A stretch of 64,000 bases of DNA from the NCBI GenBank assembly GCA_963798455.1, contig CAWCTD010000003.1, positions 744,001-808,000 on the forward strand, written 5' to 3'. Under the pieces are notes generated by a model, which was given only the letters and a program-made list of their open reading frames with translations, did not search any database and was not told the DNA's origin. How positions within the stretch are numbered: the first letter of the stretch is position 1; every line of letters starts with the position of its first letter. Source of the DNA: CAWCTD01 sp963798455. Lineage in GTDB: Bacteria > Acidobacteriota > Terriglobia > Bryobacterales > Bryobacteraceae. The position numbers and the translations under genes were made by a program. Shown piece after piece: positions 35,104-44,867 of this stretch.

Positions 35104-37521
35104 ATGGGTGACTCAAGCTCCCTAGCCGCCAAACTAGCGTCCGCGTTAGTGCTGAGCTCTTTTCTTTGCCTTTTGTTCGCCGGTGACGTGCGCCTGCAGC
35201 AGGGGCAGTTACGGCTGGGGGACCGCGGGTTCCTGATTCACGGGGTCGGCTACGCGCCTCTGCCCCTGGGATCGCAACCGGCAGATCCCGTGCCTTCATG
35301 CGTTTACGCGCGGGATCTTCCGCTGGTGGCTGCCATGGGTGCCAATGTCATTCGCACCTACGCCCTTTTACCGGAAGGAGATACGGCGTTTACGGCGTTG
35401 CTCGAAACTACTGGCCTCTATTGGCTGGCGGGCTTCCCACTCGACCCCTACTATGACCCCGCCCGGCCCATCACCGCGCGCCGGGACGAAATCCTGCAAG
35501 CCTTCCGCGACTACGCCGTCCGTTTCCACGACGAGCCACGCCTGATCGGCTTCGTCCTCGGCGAGGAAGTTGCCGGGAATTACGCCAGTAGATTCGCCGG
35601 GTCCGTGTCCGACTTCTACTCGCTCCTCGCCGATGCCGCGCAGTTGTTGCAGGATTTGGAACCGGATAAAACCCCTTTGCTCGCCACCAGCACTTCCGAC
35701 CCTGCCGAGCTTGCGAACACCCCCCCAGGCCTCTCGTTCTGGCTGTGGAATGCAGGCCCGCGGCGCACCCTGTCGGCCGCGATCAATGACATCCTGCGAT
35801 TGAGCTCAAGGCCGGTCCTGGTGGCAGACTACGGTGTGGACGCCTTCAACCAGACTACGGGCAGCGAGGACGAGCAGACTCAAGCCCAGGCGGCCGCGGA
35901 CCTGACGCGGGAAATCGAATCCTCCGGCCTCCTGTTGGGCGGCGTTTACGCGGCATTCGCGGACGACTATCGGAGCCCGCGGCATTCCGGCATCTTCCGT
36001 CTGTCTGCCACGGAACGGCCCGGCATCGATCATGTGCTGCCGCGCGCGGTGTTCAGCAGCCTGGCGGGGTTGTGGCAGGGCCGCGTGCCCGCGGACTGGC
36101 GGCTGGAACAGGCGCCGGGCATGACGAAGTTCGTCCACGCTGCTTCGGGCGCGGACACGGTGGCCCCGGGGGCTTTAGTCCGGGTGACCGGCACGGCCCT
36201 TGACCAAGGATACTTCGTCGCCAACGGCATCCCCTGGCCGCTCCACCTCGGCGAGACTTGCCTGTGTGTAGGCGGCGCTCCCGTGCCGTTGGACATGATC
36301 TCGCCGGAAGCCGCCACGGCTCAGATCCCGTGGGACCTCCCCCCCGGCGATCAACCAGCCGTATTGTTTCGCGCGGGCGTGGCCACCAACATCGTGACCG
36401 CGGACGTGCGCCGTTACGCTCCCGGCATCTTCCCGGGTGGAGTTGTGCGCGCGGGGACTTACTGCCGCGTGACCGAGCAGAACGGCGTGCGCCCCGGAGA
36501 GATACTGGAGGTCTACGCCAGTGGCGTGGGACCTGGAGCGCCGTCCTGGGAGACGCCGGCTGCTCTGATTAACGGGGTGCCGGCCGAGGTCCTCTACTCG
36601 GGGACGCTTCCCAACCTGGTCGGCCTGAACCAAGTCAACCTGCGTGTCAGCCCGCTGACGCCTCCGGCCGCGAATTCCACACTTCAGTTGAGCGTGGACG
36701 ACGCTTCCGGGAGCCCGTATTCGTTAAGCGTGGCCGGCCCTGAGGACCGGCTCGGCATCTCGCTCCTGGCCCCATCCTCCGAGGTGGTGGTGCAAGCCGG
36801 CGGGCCAGGGAAGCTGGTGGAAATCCAAGTGGAAGGCAGAAACGGTTACTGCGGGCCGATCCTGCTGGCTGCGGCCGAGAGCCCCAGCGGGGTCACTTTC
36901 CGCGCGCCGGTGGGCAATACCGGGGAGACGGTGCCGCTCGAATTGCGCGCGGCTGCTTCGGCGCCGCCGCTGACGGGCGCCACGATGGTCCTGTATGGAT
37001 ACGCCCCCGGCGCCACCAGCGGCACGGCCTCCCTGCATGTGACCGTGCTCGCCGGTCTCGGGGACATCCGCGTGCGCGTCATCTCAGGCGGCTACAAGGC
37101 GCAGCCCCTGGCGCGTTTCGACTGGAATGACCGGGTCCTCTTCTCGACCACGGGAGCCGGGATGGGCCGCGGCATCAACGTGATGGCCGTCGATGCAGCC
37201 ACGGGGGTATTCTCTCCCGTTCAGAGCTTCGACACCTGGGGCGACGACTCGGCGTCCTCGCGCCTGGTGGAGTACCTTGTCGGGCTGCCGGCTGGCGCCG
37301 TCGTTCTCGCCGCCGTGGCCGACGACGGCTCGCTGCGACTGTCCTCGCAGGCACGCGATGCGATCGCCGCCATGTTCGGCAGCCGCTCCATCCAGAAGCT
37401 CGCCTACCAGCAGTCCTGGGCGATGATCGCCCGCAAGGGAGCGTCTTCCCCCATCGCGGAAGCCGCGTCCACCGTATTTCAGGTGGCGCTGGACCGGACC
37501 CTCGCGTTCCCGCAGCCGTAG
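35104..37521 (+). CDS. Secreted protein: glycosidase-like TIM barrel + Solibacter-type C-terminal domain + ILEI/FAM3-like domain
   Basis: The protein has 805 residues with a signal segment (LVLSSFLCLLFAGD). Residues about 35-330 look like a (beta/alpha)8 glycoside-hydrolase barrel of the glucanosyltransferase/GH2 kind: GVGYAPLPLG, VAAMGANVIRTYAL, HDEPRLIGFVLGEEVAGNYA and PVLVADYGVDAFN. Residues about 355-545 resemble the repeated domain of Solibacter proteins (ALVRVTGTALD; YAPGIFPGG; VRPGEILEVYASGVGPG). The C-terminal about 130 residues resemble the ILEI/FAM3 domain (RVRVISGGYKAQPLARFDWN, GINVMAVDAATGVFSPVQSFDTW). It should act outside the cell. The exact substrate is unknown, and whether both acidic catalytic residues are kept could not be confirmed by eye. 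Confidence 0.65.
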   Translation: MGDSSSLAAKLASALVLSSFLCLLFAGDVRLQQGQLRLGDRGFLIHGVGYAPLPLGSQPADPVPSCVYARDLPLVAAMGANVIRTYALLPEGDTAFTALLETTGLYWLAGFPLDPYYDPARPITARRDEILQAFRDYAVRFHDEPRLIGFVLGEEVAGNYASRFAGSVSDFYSLLADAAQLLQDLEPDKTPLLATSTSDPAELANTPPGLSFWLWNAGPRRTLSAAINDILRLSSRPVLVADYGVDAFNQTTGSEDEQTQAQAAADLTREIESSGLLLGGVYAAFADDYRSPRHSGIFRLSATERPGIDHVLPRAVFSSLAGLWQGRVPADWRLEQAPGMTKFVHAASGADTVAPGALVRVTGTALDQGYFVANGIPWPLHLGETCLCVGGAPVPLDMISPEAATAQIPWDLPPGDQPAVLFRAGVATNIVTADVRRYAPGIFPGGVVRAGTYCRVTEQNGVRPGEILEVYASGVGPGAPSWETPAALINGVPAEVLYSGTLPNLVGLNQVNLRVSPLTPPAANSTLQLSVDDASGSPYSLSVAGPEDRLGISLLAPSSEVVVQAGGPGKLVEIQVEGRNGYCGPILLAAAESPSGVTFRAPVGNTGETVPLELRAAASAPPLTGATMVLYGYAPGATSGTASLHVTVLAGLGDIRVRVISGGYKAQPLARFDWNDRVLFSTTGAGMGRGINVMAVDAATGVFSPVQSFDTWGDDSASSRLVEYLVGLPAGAVVLAAVADDGSLRLSSQARDAIAAMFGSRSIQKLAYQQSWAMIARKGASSPIAEAASTVFQVALDRTLAFPQP

Positions 37522-37694
37522 CAGCCTGCCGCCGGCGGTCTTTGCCAGGCCACCGCGGAAGTGGTACTGTTTTTCGTGTGAACACCATTGAGTGCTGTCT
37601 TCCGGAACTGGCCGCCTTGGCAGTGCCCGCCAATCCCGGCACCGGCGGCATCCGCTCGGTGGATCTGAACCCCCGGTAAGCGGAGAACGAGATT
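37522..37694 (+). other. Intergenic stretch
   Basis: About 170 bases with no conserved feature. A 33-codon GTG-started frame (37578-37679) is open but has no recognisable homology. Confidence 0.4.
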
Positions 37695-38654
37695 ATGCTG
37701 ACAAGGCGGGAAGCCCTGGTGGGAGCGGCCGGAGCCCTGATGGACAGTCGAGCGAGTTACGCGAAAGCATCCCAGCCGGCTACGTCGGTGAGTTTCGACG
37801 TTCCGGCGCACGCCTGTGACTGCCACACGCACATCTTTGGCGATCCGGGCAGGTTCCCGTTCTGGCCCGGCCGCTCCTACACGCCGGAGGCGGCCCTTCC
37901 CGAGGAGATGTCGGCGCTTCATCGCGCTCTCCACATGGAGCGCGTCGTGATCGTGACGCCGAGCGTTTACGGAACCGACAATTCGGCCACGTTGTACGGG
38001 ATGAAGGCTCGCGGCGCGAACGCCCGTGGCGTGGCTGTGATCGGCGAAACCACGCCAGAAGGCGATCTGGACGCGATGGGCTTGGCAGGCGTGCGCGGCA
38101 TCCGCCTGAATCTCGCGACAGCCGGACAGGTGGACCCCGCCGTGGGTCGCCGGCGATTCCAGGCGGCGGCTGCCCGCATGAAGAGCCGCGGCTGGCATAT
38201 TCAGATGTACACCAACCTGGCGGTGGTGGCGGGCATCAAGGATTTGGTTCTGGACTCGTCCGCGCCGGCGGTGTTCGATCACTTCGGCGGGGTCCAGGCC
38301 GCGCTCGGACTGGACCAGCCGGGCTTCGCCGATCTTCTCGATCTGGTCCGGTCGGGCAGGGCCTATGTCAAGATTTCCGGCGCTTATCGCGCGTCGAGCA
38401 GGGCGCCGGATTACGCGGACGTAGCGCCCTTTGCCAGGGCGCTCATCACGGCCAACGCCGAGCGCATCGTCTGGGGCACGGACTGGCCGCATCCCGGCAC
38501 GAACACACCCGCCGGTCGCCTGGCGACTGATGTGACGCCGCTGCTTCAGATCGACGACGGGCGCCTGCTGAACCAGCTTGCGGTTTGGGCGCCCGACCCG
38601 GCTATCCGCAAGAAGATTCTGGTCGACAACCCGGCTCGCCTCTACGGGTTCTAA
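37695..38654 (+). CDS. Amidohydrolase, 2-pyrone-4,6-dicarboxylate hydrolase (LigI)-like, exported
   Basis: The protein has 319 residues. An N-terminal RR-containing leader (TRREALVGAAGALM) suggests Tat-dependent export. The TIM-barrel amidohydrolase domain starts with HACDCHTHIFGDPGRFPFWPG, which gives the metal-binding HxH. Later elements are VIVTPSVYGTDNS, GVRGIRLNL, VFDHFGG, AYVKISGAYR and IVWGTDWPHPG, with the last supplying the catalytic Asp. PDC hydrolase opens the pyrone ring in lignin-derived aromatic breakdown; the family also includes other lactonases, and no aromatic-degradation genes are adjacent, so the substrate stays open. Only the position of the leader is odd for a cytosolic LigI. 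Confidence 0.8.
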   Translation: MLTRREALVGAAGALMDSRASYAKASQPATSVSFDVPAHACDCHTHIFGDPGRFPFWPGRSYTPEAALPEEMSALHRALHMERVVIVTPSVYGTDNSATLYGMKARGANARGVAVIGETTPEGDLDAMGLAGVRGIRLNLATAGQVDPAVGRRRFQAAAARMKSRGWHIQMYTNLAVVAGIKDLVLDSSAPAVFDHFGGVQAALGLDQPGFADLLDLVRSGRAYVKISGAYRASSRAPDYADVAPFARALITANAERIVWGTDWPHPGTNTPAGRLATDVTPLLQIDDGRLLNQLAVWAPDPAIRKKILVDNPARLYGF

Positions 38655-38779
38655 GCCGCTCGCAGCCACCCGCACGGCGCTCGCCACGTAAGATTGCTGA
38701 ACGTGCTCCAAGAGAGGTGGACAGACGTAGACTAAAAGAATGGGAGTCCAACCTAGGAATCCCATCCGGAGGCTGCGAC

Positions 38780-39505
38780 GTGACCGCAAGAATCGATGAG
38801 ATTGCCCAGGACGTGCATCGCATCTGCGTGTACGTGCCGGAGTTTCAATTGCAGTTCAACAACTTCTTGATCCGGGACGATGAACCCTTGCTGTTCCATA
38901 CGGGCCTTCGCGCCATGTTCCCCCAGGTGCGCGAAGCTGTCGGCCGCGTGCTCGATCCGGCAAAGCTGCGTTGGATCGCCTTCAGCCATTTCGAATCGGA
39001 CGAGTGCGGCGCGCTCAATCACTGGCTTGAGCTGGCGCCCTCGGCGCAAGCCGCTTGCAGTCTGGTCGGGACCATCGTGGGTGTCGACGACTACGCGATC
39101 CGCCCCTCCCGCGGCTTAGCCGACGGAGATGTGCTGGCCACCGGGAGATATCGTTTCCGTTTTTGCTCCACCAAACACCTGCCCCACGGCTGGGACGCCG
39201 GGCTGCTGTTCGAAGAAACGCAGCGGACCCTGCTGTGCTCGGACCTGTTTCACCATGCCGGTGACGGGGAGCCGGTCACCAGCTCTGACCTCCTGGGGCG
39301 CTGCAAGGCCACCTTGCTCGAGTACCAAAAAGGACCGCTGGCGGACTACCTCCCCTATACGCCGATGACCGCGGGGATCCTCAAGAAGCTGGCGGACTTG
39401 AAACCGAAGACACTCGCCGTCATGCACGGCTCGAGTTTCACCGGGAACGGCGAGCAGGCCCTACTCGACTTGACCACGGTCCTCCGGGAAGTCTTCGGCG
39501 GATAG
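38780..39505 (+). CDS. ODP/FprA-type metallo-beta-lactamase-fold diiron protein
   Basis: The protein is about 241 residues. GTG 38780 is selected because GGAGG stands about seven bases before it and the domain starts immediately. The metal site keeps His, Glu and Asp in FSHFESDECGALNHW (flavodiiron pattern HxExD), a bridging Asp in LLCSDLFHH, and the final His in AVMHGSSF. The His usually following in HLPHGW is also present. There is no flavodoxin domain, so it is a stand-alone oxygen-binding diiron protein (ODP-type), as known from sensor proteins, and not a complete flavodiiron NO/O2 reductase. The next gene encodes a radical SAM enzyme, which suggests a possible oxygen-protection or sensing link, but this is an inference. 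Confidence 0.8.
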   Translation: MTARIDEIAQDVHRICVYVPEFQLQFNNFLIRDDEPLLFHTGLRAMFPQVREAVGRVLDPAKLRWIAFSHFESDECGALNHWLELAPSAQAACSLVGTIVGVDDYAIRPSRGLADGDVLATGRYRFRFCSTKHLPHGWDAGLLFEETQRTLLCSDLFHHAGDGEPVTSSDLLGRCKATLLEYQKGPLADYLPYTPMTAGILKKLADLKPKTLAVMHGSSFTGNGEQALLDLTTVLREVFGG

Positions 39506-39520
39506 TCGATTCTTGGTCTT

Positions 39521-41000
39521 GTGCGACCCGAGCCAATAACCGCCCAGACGGAGCGAGCCTACCACGACAATCTCCGTCTCGGCCGTCTGGAATACGAGCA
39601 ACGGCACGTGTATCTCTGCTCCCGGCCCCGCTGCCTCGGCCTGGTGCTTGGAAACGGCTGCAACATCGATTGCCTCCATTGCTACCAGGCGAAGAACGGA
39701 GACACCCTGCTCCGCTCCCCCGAGATCGCTGACCAACTGCGGCGAGAGCTCATGCCGTTCTATCCCTACGTCTCCACGCTTCGCATCCAGGGCGGTGAAG
39801 TCTTCGCCATCCGCGGATTCCGCGAGTTGATCGACGACGTGGCCACTCTCGTCCGGCGCCCCATCCTGAGCATCAGCACCAACGGCACGTTGATCGATGA
39901 CGAATGGGCCGAACGGCTCGTGCGCATACCATTCTCCAATGTCACCGTGTCCATCGATGGCGCCACGCAAGCCACCTTCAACCGCCTCCGCCGGGGCGCC
40001 GACCTGGATCACGTGCTCGCCAACGTCGATCGCGTCCAACGCTGGAAAACAAAACTGCGGAGCGAGATGCCGTACCTCGATTCCTTCTTCGTCATCATGC
40101 GGTCCAATTTCCGCGAAATCCCGCGGTACCTGGAGCTGATGCAGCAGCACGGCATGATCGATGTCGCGCTCCAGACCATGGAGCTTTCTCCGGAGAACAC
40201 CGCCCGAATTCCAACCCTGGAGGCCGATGAGGCGATCACGGACCGCCGCGAGGTGGAAGATCTCCACGCCATCCTGCGGGAGGTGCTGCCGCGCTTCCGG
40301 AAGAGCTTCCGTATGATCCGGGTGAGCGGGGTGCAAACGCTTTTCGAGAGCCACGGCCTCAGCGCGGCGTTTCTGGAGGAAGGCGAGAAGAGTCTGTATC
40401 CCGACAGCGACGGACTCTCCGAAGGCGCCTTTGACCTCTGCCCCAATCCGTGGACGACTCTCTTCCTCGTCGAAAATGGCGACGCGCGCCTCTGCTTCCT
40501 CTCCGGGCCAATCGGCAACCTGTATTCCGAGCCGCTCTCGGCGTTGTGGAACTCGCCCAAGGCGATTGCCAAGCGCAGCGACATGATCTCGGGACGCTAT
40601 CTCGCGTCCGGATGCTCCCGCCAGTATTGCGGCTGGCGTGAAGGGAAGTCCTCGCCTCCGCCCGGCAGCGGCCCCGGGCGGCGGGAATGGCGTGAACTGG
40701 CCGGGATCGAGCCGTGCCCCCAGTCCGGGATTGAGCCTCCGGCGACTCTGGCGCTGGTGCGAGGACTGGTGGCGGAGGAACGCCGCAGACGCAGCGAGCT
40801 CGAGGTGTACGCGCGCTCCCTGGAATCCCTGCTGGAAGCCGGCCAGACGCACATCGATAATGTGGAAGCCAAGGCGGAGAAGGCGGTCAACGACTTTCGC
40901 GAACGTCGAAGCCGAGTTCGGGAAATACCGCGCGCCCTGGCTGGTCCGGGCGGCTCACAAAGCCTCGACGGCCCTCCGCGCCTTCCGCCATCGGCGATAA
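39521..41000 (+). pseudogene. Radical SAM/SPASM enzyme with C-terminal coiled coil; single frameshift
   Basis: The GTG 39521 start lies 16 bases after the diiron gene. The core (residues about 40-250) has the radical SAM cluster motif CNIDCLHC within LVLGNGCNIDCLHCYQAKNGD, followed by RIQGGEVFAI and ISTNGTLIDDEWA, VTVSIDGA. A SPASM-like region with further Cys (FDLCPNP; ARLCFLSGPIGNLY; GCSRQYCGWREG) lies at about 305-370. The C-terminal about 100 residues are a helical coiled coil. Near 40895-40897 one T in a TTT run appears to be extra; without it the frame goes on as NDFANVEAEFGKYRAPW and stops at 41000 instead of running into the next gene. Function is unknown; SPASM enzymes often modify peptides or cell-surface molecules. 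Confidence 0.72.
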
Positions 41001-41069
41001 GCCTTTCTGCGGAGGCGAGCCACCCGTTGGGCGGGTGTATACTGTGGCGAAACCCGAAGGACAGCACCT

Positions 41070-42158
41070 ATGCTACGACGAACGTTTCTGCAATCGGCTT
41101 CGGCGCTCGCGGCGGCCTCTGCCACGCAAGCGGCCGGCCTCCAGATCCCACTTGGATTCGATACCTATTCACTCAACATGTCCGGCTGGAAGGCTTTCCA
41201 GTTGCTGGACTATGCGGCCAGCCAGAAGCTCGACACGATCCAGATCTCCAGCCTCGGCGACTTCGAGAGCCTGGAGCCGGCGTACCTCCAAAAGGTAAAG
41301 GACTACGCCGCCCGCCTCGGCATCTTGGTACAGACCGGCATGGGTTCGATCTGCCCCAGTTCGGCCAGCTTCGATAGGAACGCGGCGGACCCAGCCGCCT
41401 ATGTTCTTCGAGGGCTCCAGGCGTCGAAGGCGGTGGGCTCGACCGTCATGCGCTGCTTCCTCGGCAGTAGCCAGGACCGCCGGGGGAAGATCCCCATCGA
41501 GGGGCACATCGAGAATACCGTCAAGCTGCTCAAAGCCTTGCGCAGCCAGGCCCTGGACCTGGGAGTCAAGTTCGCCGTAGAGAACCACTCCGGCGACATG
41601 CAGGCGAGGGAACTAAAGACGCTCATCACTGAGGCGGGAACGGATTTCGTGGGCGCCTGCCTCGATACCGGCAACCCGGTCTGGACGATCGAGGACCCGC
41701 TGCTGACCATGGAAGTGCTCGGGCCCATGGCGATCACCACGCACATGCGCGATTCAGTGGTGTACGAGGACCCGCGCGGCGCGGCGGTGCAGTGGGTGGC
41801 CATGGGCGACGGCTCCATCGATTTCAAGCCCATCATGGCGCTCTACCGCCAGTTGTGCCCGCGAGCCACCTTCCAGCTCGAGGTGATCACCGGCGGCGCG
41901 CCGCGAATCATGCCTTACTTCGAGCCTGAGTTCTGGCTGGCCTATCCCAAGACGCCGGCGGCTGACTTCGCGCGCTTCGTGAACCTGGCAAAGAAAGGTC
42001 ATCCCCTCATGGCGCCCATGCTGATCGCGGGCGGCCCCGGCGGGAGTCAGCCGCCCGAGTACCAGGCGGCCCTGCGGGTGCAGCAACGAGTCGATCTGGA
42101 GCGCAGCTTCGAGTACGCCCGAAAAGTGCTGGACGTCGGCATCCGCTGGCGCGGCTAG
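41070..42158 (+). CDS. Sugar-phosphate isomerase/epimerase-like TIM barrel protein
   Basis: The protein has 362 residues. The N-terminal leader RRTFLQSASALAAASATQA looks like a Tat signal. The xylose-isomerase-like barrel (about 28-300) contains GFDTYSLNMSGWKAFQLLDYAAS, IQISSLGDF, FAVENHSG, FVGACLDTGNPVWTIEDP, ITTHMRDSVVYE and FQLEVITGG, and the acidic/His metal ligands of the AP-endonuclease-2 superfamily fall in the ENHSG and THMRD segments. The substrate is not identified. It follows the radical SAM gene with 69 bases and a possible TATACT -10 element (41038-41043). Similar exported isomerase-like proteins are frequent in soil Acidobacteria and Planctomycetes. Confidence 0.78.
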   Translation: MLRRTFLQSASALAAASATQAAGLQIPLGFDTYSLNMSGWKAFQLLDYAASQKLDTIQISSLGDFESLEPAYLQKVKDYAARLGILVQTGMGSICPSSASFDRNAADPAAYVLRGLQASKAVGSTVMRCFLGSSQDRRGKIPIEGHIENTVKLLKALRSQALDLGVKFAVENHSGDMQARELKTLITEAGTDFVGACLDTGNPVWTIEDPLLTMEVLGPMAITTHMRDSVVYEDPRGAAVQWVAMGDGSIDFKPIMALYRQLCPRATFQLEVITGGAPRIMPYFEPEFWLAYPKTPAADFARFVNLAKKGHPLMAPMLIAGGPGGSQPPEYQAALRVQQRVDLERSFEYARKVLDVGIRWRG

Positions 42159-42174
42159 GTCAGACCTGTTCCGG

Positions 42175-42546
42175 TTATGGCTTCGGAAGGCGGAAGCCCA
42201 CCCGGGCAGGCCTTCCGGGAGGCTGTACCTTCATGACCTTCGAGACCAGTTGAACGGACTCAGGCGTCGAGACTACACGCGTGGTGTGCTTCGCCTCGTC
42301 CACCCCGGCTAGCACCAGCACCTTCCACGACGGCACGATAAACTCCAGCACCCGGATCGTCTCCGGCCCGGACCGGAACAGGACCACCAGTTCCTCGTCC
42401 TCTTTGCAGGCCCTCTGCATCGCCTGGATCTGCCCCAGCATGATGGCGCCGGTACTGTCCGCCTGCGCCGGCGTGGAGGGCTGGGGCGCCAACTGATCCG
42501 CCAGTGCCTGCTGGGCCAACTGCTTCGCGATCTCGCCCAAAGCCAT
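42175..42546 (-). CDS. Conserved-looking protein of unknown function
   Basis: The 123-residue protein has an N-terminal helical Gln/Ala-rich part (EIAKQLAQQALADQLAPQPS) and a basic, beta-rich C-terminal part (ELVVLFRSGPETIRVLEFIVPSWKVLVLAG, then TRVVSTPESVQLVSKVMKV). No signal peptide or membrane helix is visible and I do not recognise the family. It lies between two plus-strand genes, back to back with the CocE-type hydrolase, and codon use looks like that of its neighbours. Confidence 0.5.
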   Translation of the reverse strand: MALGEIAKQLAQQALADQLAPQPSTPAQADSTGAIMLGQIQAMQRACKEDEELVVLFRSGPETIRVLEFIVPSWKVLVLAGVDEAKHTTRVVSTPESVQLVSKVMKVQPPGRPARVGFRLPKP

Positions 42547-42601
42547 ATGCTCGATGGTATCAAGTTAGGCGGGTGCCGGCCCCGCGGGCTAGAATCGTTC
42601 C

Positions 42602-44566
42602 ATGGGATTCGTGGAGACGCACTGTGACCGGCCCTCGGCCGCTCTGTCGCCGCGCAACCGCCGGCGGGTCAACAGAATTCTCGGCTGCTTCGGCACGGCC
42701 TTGCTGGCGGTCGCGGGCATCATCAGCGCGAACCAGGCAAGCGATATCCCCAAGAGCTTCGTTGTCCCGGCCGCCGGCTACGATTACGTCAAGCGCGAGG
42801 TGATGATCCCGATGCGCGACGGCGTCAAGCTGTTCACGGTGATCCTCGTCCCGAAGGGCGCCGCAAACGCGCCCATACTGCTGACCCGCACTCCGTACAA
42901 CGCCTCCAAGCGGGTCGCGCGCAACAACAGCCCGCACATGCTGGCGGCGCTGCCGGAGGGCGACGAGGTGTTCGTCCAGGCCGGCTACATCCGCGTGTTC
43001 CAGGACGTGCGCGGCAAGTACCGCTCCGAAGGCGATTACGTGATGACGCGCCCCGTGCGCGGCCCGCTGAACCCGGCCGCGACCGACCACGTGACCGACG
43101 CCTACGACACCATCGACTGGCTGGTGAAGAACACGCCGGAGTCGAACGGCCGCGTGGGCATGATCGGCTCATCGTACGAGGGCTTCACCGTGGTCATGGC
43201 GCTGCTCGGGCCGCACCCCGCCCTGAAGGTCGCCGCGCCCGAGAGCCCCATGGTGGACGGCTGGATGGGCGACGACTGGTTCCACTACGGCGCCTTCCGG
43301 CAGGTGAATCTCGACTACTTCTCCGAACAGACCACGAAGAAAGACGAGGGCGAGACCGTCGCGCGCGGCGCCTACGATGACTACGAGGACTTCCGCCGGG
43401 TGGGCTCCACGGGCGATTACGTTCGCGAGCACGGGTTGGAGCAACTGCCCTTCGTGCAGCGGATCATGCAACACCCCGCCTACGACGCCTTCTGGCAAGG
43501 ACAGGCGCTCGACAAGTTGGTGGCCAGCCGCCCGTCGCCGGTCCCCACCATGTGGATTCAAGGGCTTTGGGACCAGGAGGATATGTGGGGCGCGATTCAC
43601 TGCTACCTGGGGCTCAAGGCCCAAGGTCAGGCGGATCACAATTACCTGGTGATGGGTCCGTGGCGGCACAGCCAGGTGAATTACGATGGGTACAATCTTG
43701 GACCGTTGAGGTGGGACGGCGACACCGCCCTGCAGTTTCGCCGCGATGTGCTGAGACCGTTTTTCGACCAGTACCTGAAGAACGGAGCGCCCCAGGCCGC
43801 GACTCCGCCCGTCTTCATTTACAATACCGGCGAGAATCACTGGGATCGTCTGAAGAGTTGGCCGCTCGCCTGCGAGCGGGGGTGTGCCGCGCCGCTGAAG
43901 CCGCTCTATCTCCAGGCCGGCTTTGGCTTGGGATTCGGCAAGCCAGTGGATCGCGGCGCCGCTGCGGACTCTTATGTCTCCGATCCGGCCAAGCCGGTCC
44001 CATACCTGCCGCGCCCCGTGCGGTTCCCGGACTACGACCGCTGGAAGACGTGGCTCGTCACGGACCAGCGCTCGGTGGCCGACCGGACCGACGTGCTGAC
44101 CTACCAGACGCCGGTGCTCGCTTCGCCCCTACGCATCAGCGGCGAGCCGGTCGCCGATCTCGTCGCCGCCACCAGCGGCACGGACTGCGACTGGGTGGTG
44201 AAGCTGATCGATGTTTTTCCCGATGAGGTTCCGAGCCAGCCGGAGATGGGCGGCTATCAGCTTGCCGTGTCGATGGACATTTTCCGGGGCCGCTATCGCG
44301 ACAGCTTTGAGCGCCCTTCGCCCGTCCCGGCCGGCAAACCGCAGCAGTATCGCTTTGTGCTGCCCACCACGAATCACGTGTTTCTGGCCGGGCACAGGAT
44401 CATGGTGCAGATCCAGTCGAGTTGGTTTCCGCTCTACGATCGCAACCCGCAGACCTACGTCGAGAACATCTTTTTCGCCAAGCCGGCGGATTATGTAAAG
44501 GCAACCCAGACCGTCTTCCGCTCGGCCGACGAAGCCAGTGCAGTGTGGCTCCCGGTGGTGCCGTAA
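42602..44566 (+). CDS. CocE/NonD-family serine hydrolase, exported
   Basis: The protein has 654 residues. A hydrophobic segment at about 24-44 may be a signal anchor. The alpha/beta-hydrolase domain (about 60-340) shows VMIPMRDGVKLFTVILVPKG, LTRTPYNAS, VFQDVRGKYRSEGDY and the nucleophile elbow GSSYEG (Ser191). The helical cap follows, and the C-terminal jelly-roll domain (about 400-650) ends with LFRSADEASAVWLPVVP-like sequence. CocE-type and glutaryl-7-ACA acylase-type enzymes hydrolyse amides or esters, commonly X-Pro dipeptides or cocaine-like esters. The physiological substrate is unknown. It forms the last gene before the accessory island. Confidence 0.85.
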   Translation: MGFVETHCDRPSAALSPRNRRRVNRILGCFGTALLAVAGIISANQASDIPKSFVVPAAGYDYVKREVMIPMRDGVKLFTVILVPKGAANAPILLTRTPYNASKRVARNNSPHMLAALPEGDEVFVQAGYIRVFQDVRGKYRSEGDYVMTRPVRGPLNPAATDHVTDAYDTIDWLVKNTPESNGRVGMIGSSYEGFTVVMALLGPHPALKVAAPESPMVDGWMGDDWFHYGAFRQVNLDYFSEQTTKKDEGETVARGAYDDYEDFRRVGSTGDYVREHGLEQLPFVQRIMQHPAYDAFWQGQALDKLVASRPSPVPTMWIQGLWDQEDMWGAIHCYLGLKAQGQADHNYLVMGPWRHSQVNYDGYNLGPLRWDGDTALQFRRDVLRPFFDQYLKNGAPQAATPPVFIYNTGENHWDRLKSWPLACERGCAAPLKPLYLQAGFGLGFGKPVDRGAAADSYVSDPAKPVPYLPRPVRFPDYDRWKTWLVTDQRSVADRTDVLTYQTPVLASPLRISGEPVADLVAATSGTDCDWVVKLIDVFPDEVPSQPEMGGYQLAVSMDIFRGRYRDSFERPSPVPAGKPQQYRFVLPTTNHVFLAGHRIMVQIQSSWFPLYDRNPQTYVENIFFAKPADYVKATQTVFRSADEASAVWLPVVP

Positions 44567-44867
44567 TCGGCGAGGCTGGCAGCCCCTCGGCTCCGAATTC
44601 CGGCGCCGTACCGCCGGCCAGGCGAGTTGGGCGTTTGTCTACGGACATCTGGCAGGTGCGCAGCGCGATCAGCGGGCACAAGCCGACTTCCGGGGAGTAA
44701 TCGCGGCCAACTTCCTGTTTGCCGACGATCCGCCCGGTGTGTTCTCCCATAGCCCATTTATAGGTGACGAGCGGACTGGATGCTCAGAGTTTATGTCCGC
44801 CGGATTGCGGTGTCGGTATAGTTCCGTCGCGTGCTCTTGAAAGCAGAAGGCTTAGGAAAGCAGCGGA
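44567..44867. other. Intergenic stretch at the left edge of the accessory island
   Basis: No gene is supported. It separates the CocE-type gene from the first island gene (minus strand). The composition begins to shift to lower GC toward the island. Confidence 0.4.

Noticed and set aside
37578..37679. A 33-codon GTG-started frame before the amidohydrolase
   Set aside because: It has no recognisable homology and no good ribosome site; open frames of this size are expected by chance in GC-rich DNA.
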